Origin: Acetobacteraceae bacterium
Lineage (GTDB): Bacteria; Pseudomonadota; Alphaproteobacteria; Acetobacterales; Acetobacteraceae
Length of the DNA stretch: 7,263 bases
Assembly (NCBI GenBank): GCA_947478535.1
Contig: CANJXD010000291.1
Span: 1 to 7,263, forward strand
Direction of reading: 5' to 3'
This document shows positions 6,847 through 7,263 of this stretch, in pieces. Position 1 is the stretch's first letter; the number at the start of each line of letters is the position of its first letter. The notes beneath the pieces were generated by a model that was given only the letters and a program-made list of their open reading frames with translations, had not been told where the DNA came from and searched no databases. The translations under genes were made by a program, and so were the position numbers.

Positions 6847-7263
6847 ATGGCCTATTTCCAGTCCAAGCCGAATTCCGGCCGCCATTTCCTGCAGATCCCC
6901 GGGCCGTCCAACGTGCCGGATCGCATCCTGCGCGCCATGGACAACCCGACGATGGACCATCGCGGCCCGGATTTCGGCGTGATGGGCAAGCAGATCCTGG
7001 AAAAGGTCCGCCACATCTTCAAGACCGCGCAGCCGGTGGTGATCTACCCCGCCTCCGGCACCGGGGCCTGGGAAGCGGCGCTGGTCAACACACTGTCGCC
7101 CGGCGATCGCGTGCTGATGTGCGAGACCGGCTGGTTCGCCCATCTCTGGAACGAGATGGCCGAGCGGCTCGGCATCCAGGCCGATTTCATCAAGACCGAC
7201 TGGCGCCGCGGCGCCGATGTCGCCGCCATCGAGCAGAAGCTGCGCGAGGACAAGGCGCACAGC
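6847..7263 (+). CDS. Class V PLP aminotransferase, serine/alanine-glyoxylate type, C-terminus cut by window edge
   Basis: This is the N-terminal 139 codons of a fold-type I, class V aminotransferase, most like serine-glyoxylate or alanine-glyoxylate aminotransferases (about 390-400 residues), which make glycine from glyoxylate with PLP as cofactor. Visible signatures are GRHFLQIPGPSNVPDRILRA (11-30), the substrate-site region MDHRGPDFGVMG (36-47), and YPASGTGAWEAALVNTLSPGDRVL (67-90), where SGTGA is the PLP-phosphate loop. The PLP lysine lies beyond the window. The ATG at 6847 follows GAGAGGG by about 8 nt, a strong ribosome site. Divergence from a D-2-hydroxyacid dehydrogenase suggests glyoxylate or serine-cycle-like metabolism. 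The amino donor cannot be told from this fragment; sgaA would be the symbol if it uses serine. Confidence 0.9.
   Translation, partial: MAYFQSKPNSGRHFLQIPGPSNVPDRILRAMDNPTMDHRGPDFGVMGKQILEKVRHIFKTAQPVVIYPASGTGAWEAALVNTLSPGDRVLMCETGWFAHLWNEMAERLGIQADFIKTDWRRGADVAAIEQKLREDKAHS

Overview
The window is very GC-rich and shows strong third-position GC bias, which is why long spurious open frames lie antisense to the real genes. Its gene content and protein sequences look like an alphaproteobacterium. The style suggests Acetobacteraceae (Roseomonas-like), but that placement is an inference from sequence feel, not a search. All genes are chromosomal-type housekeeping or metabolic genes. I see no mobile element, CRISPR array, tRNA or rRNA.

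Layout, left to right. (1) Positions 1-1456, minus strand: the N-terminal 485 codons of a BtuB-type TonB-dependent outer-membrane receptor, running off the left edge. (2) Positions 1457-1874, minus strand: its long leader. This holds a well-conserved cobalamin (B12) riboswitch at 1628-1874, followed by a hairpin-rich expression platform of about 170 nt. (3) Positions 2007-3155, minus: an exported OmpA-family protein made of a beta-barrel, an Ala/Pro linker and a C-terminal peptidoglycan-binding domain. (4) Positions 3226-3801, minus: a DUF924-family protein, whose start codon overlaps the stop of the next gene upstream. (5) Positions 3798-6701, minus: a large FAD plus 4Fe-4S fusion dehydrogenase of the GlcD/GlcF (YdiJ or Dld-II) type. 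(6) Positions 6702-6846: a divergent intergenic region. (7) Positions 6847-7263, plus: the N-terminal 139 codons of a class V PLP aminotransferase of the serine/alanine-glyoxylate type, running off the right edge.

How the genes fit together. The receptor and riboswitch form a classic B12-repressed cobalamin uptake unit. The FAD/Fe-S dehydrogenase and the divergent aminotransferase plausibly belong to one 2-hydroxyacid / 2-oxoacid theme: a flavoprotein oxidises a D-2-hydroxyacid (D-lactate, D-2-hydroxyglutarate or glycolate are all possible) and the aminotransferase handles glyoxylate. DUF924 is translationally coupled to the dehydrogenase. The OmpA-like gene is probably an independent envelope gene.

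I did not find a clearly new biological system. The most interesting points are the apparent loss of the first Cys-Cys pair in the dehydrogenase's CCG region, the tight coupling of a DUF924 gene to that enzyme, and the B12 riboswitch with a long expression platform that has no evident U-tract terminator.
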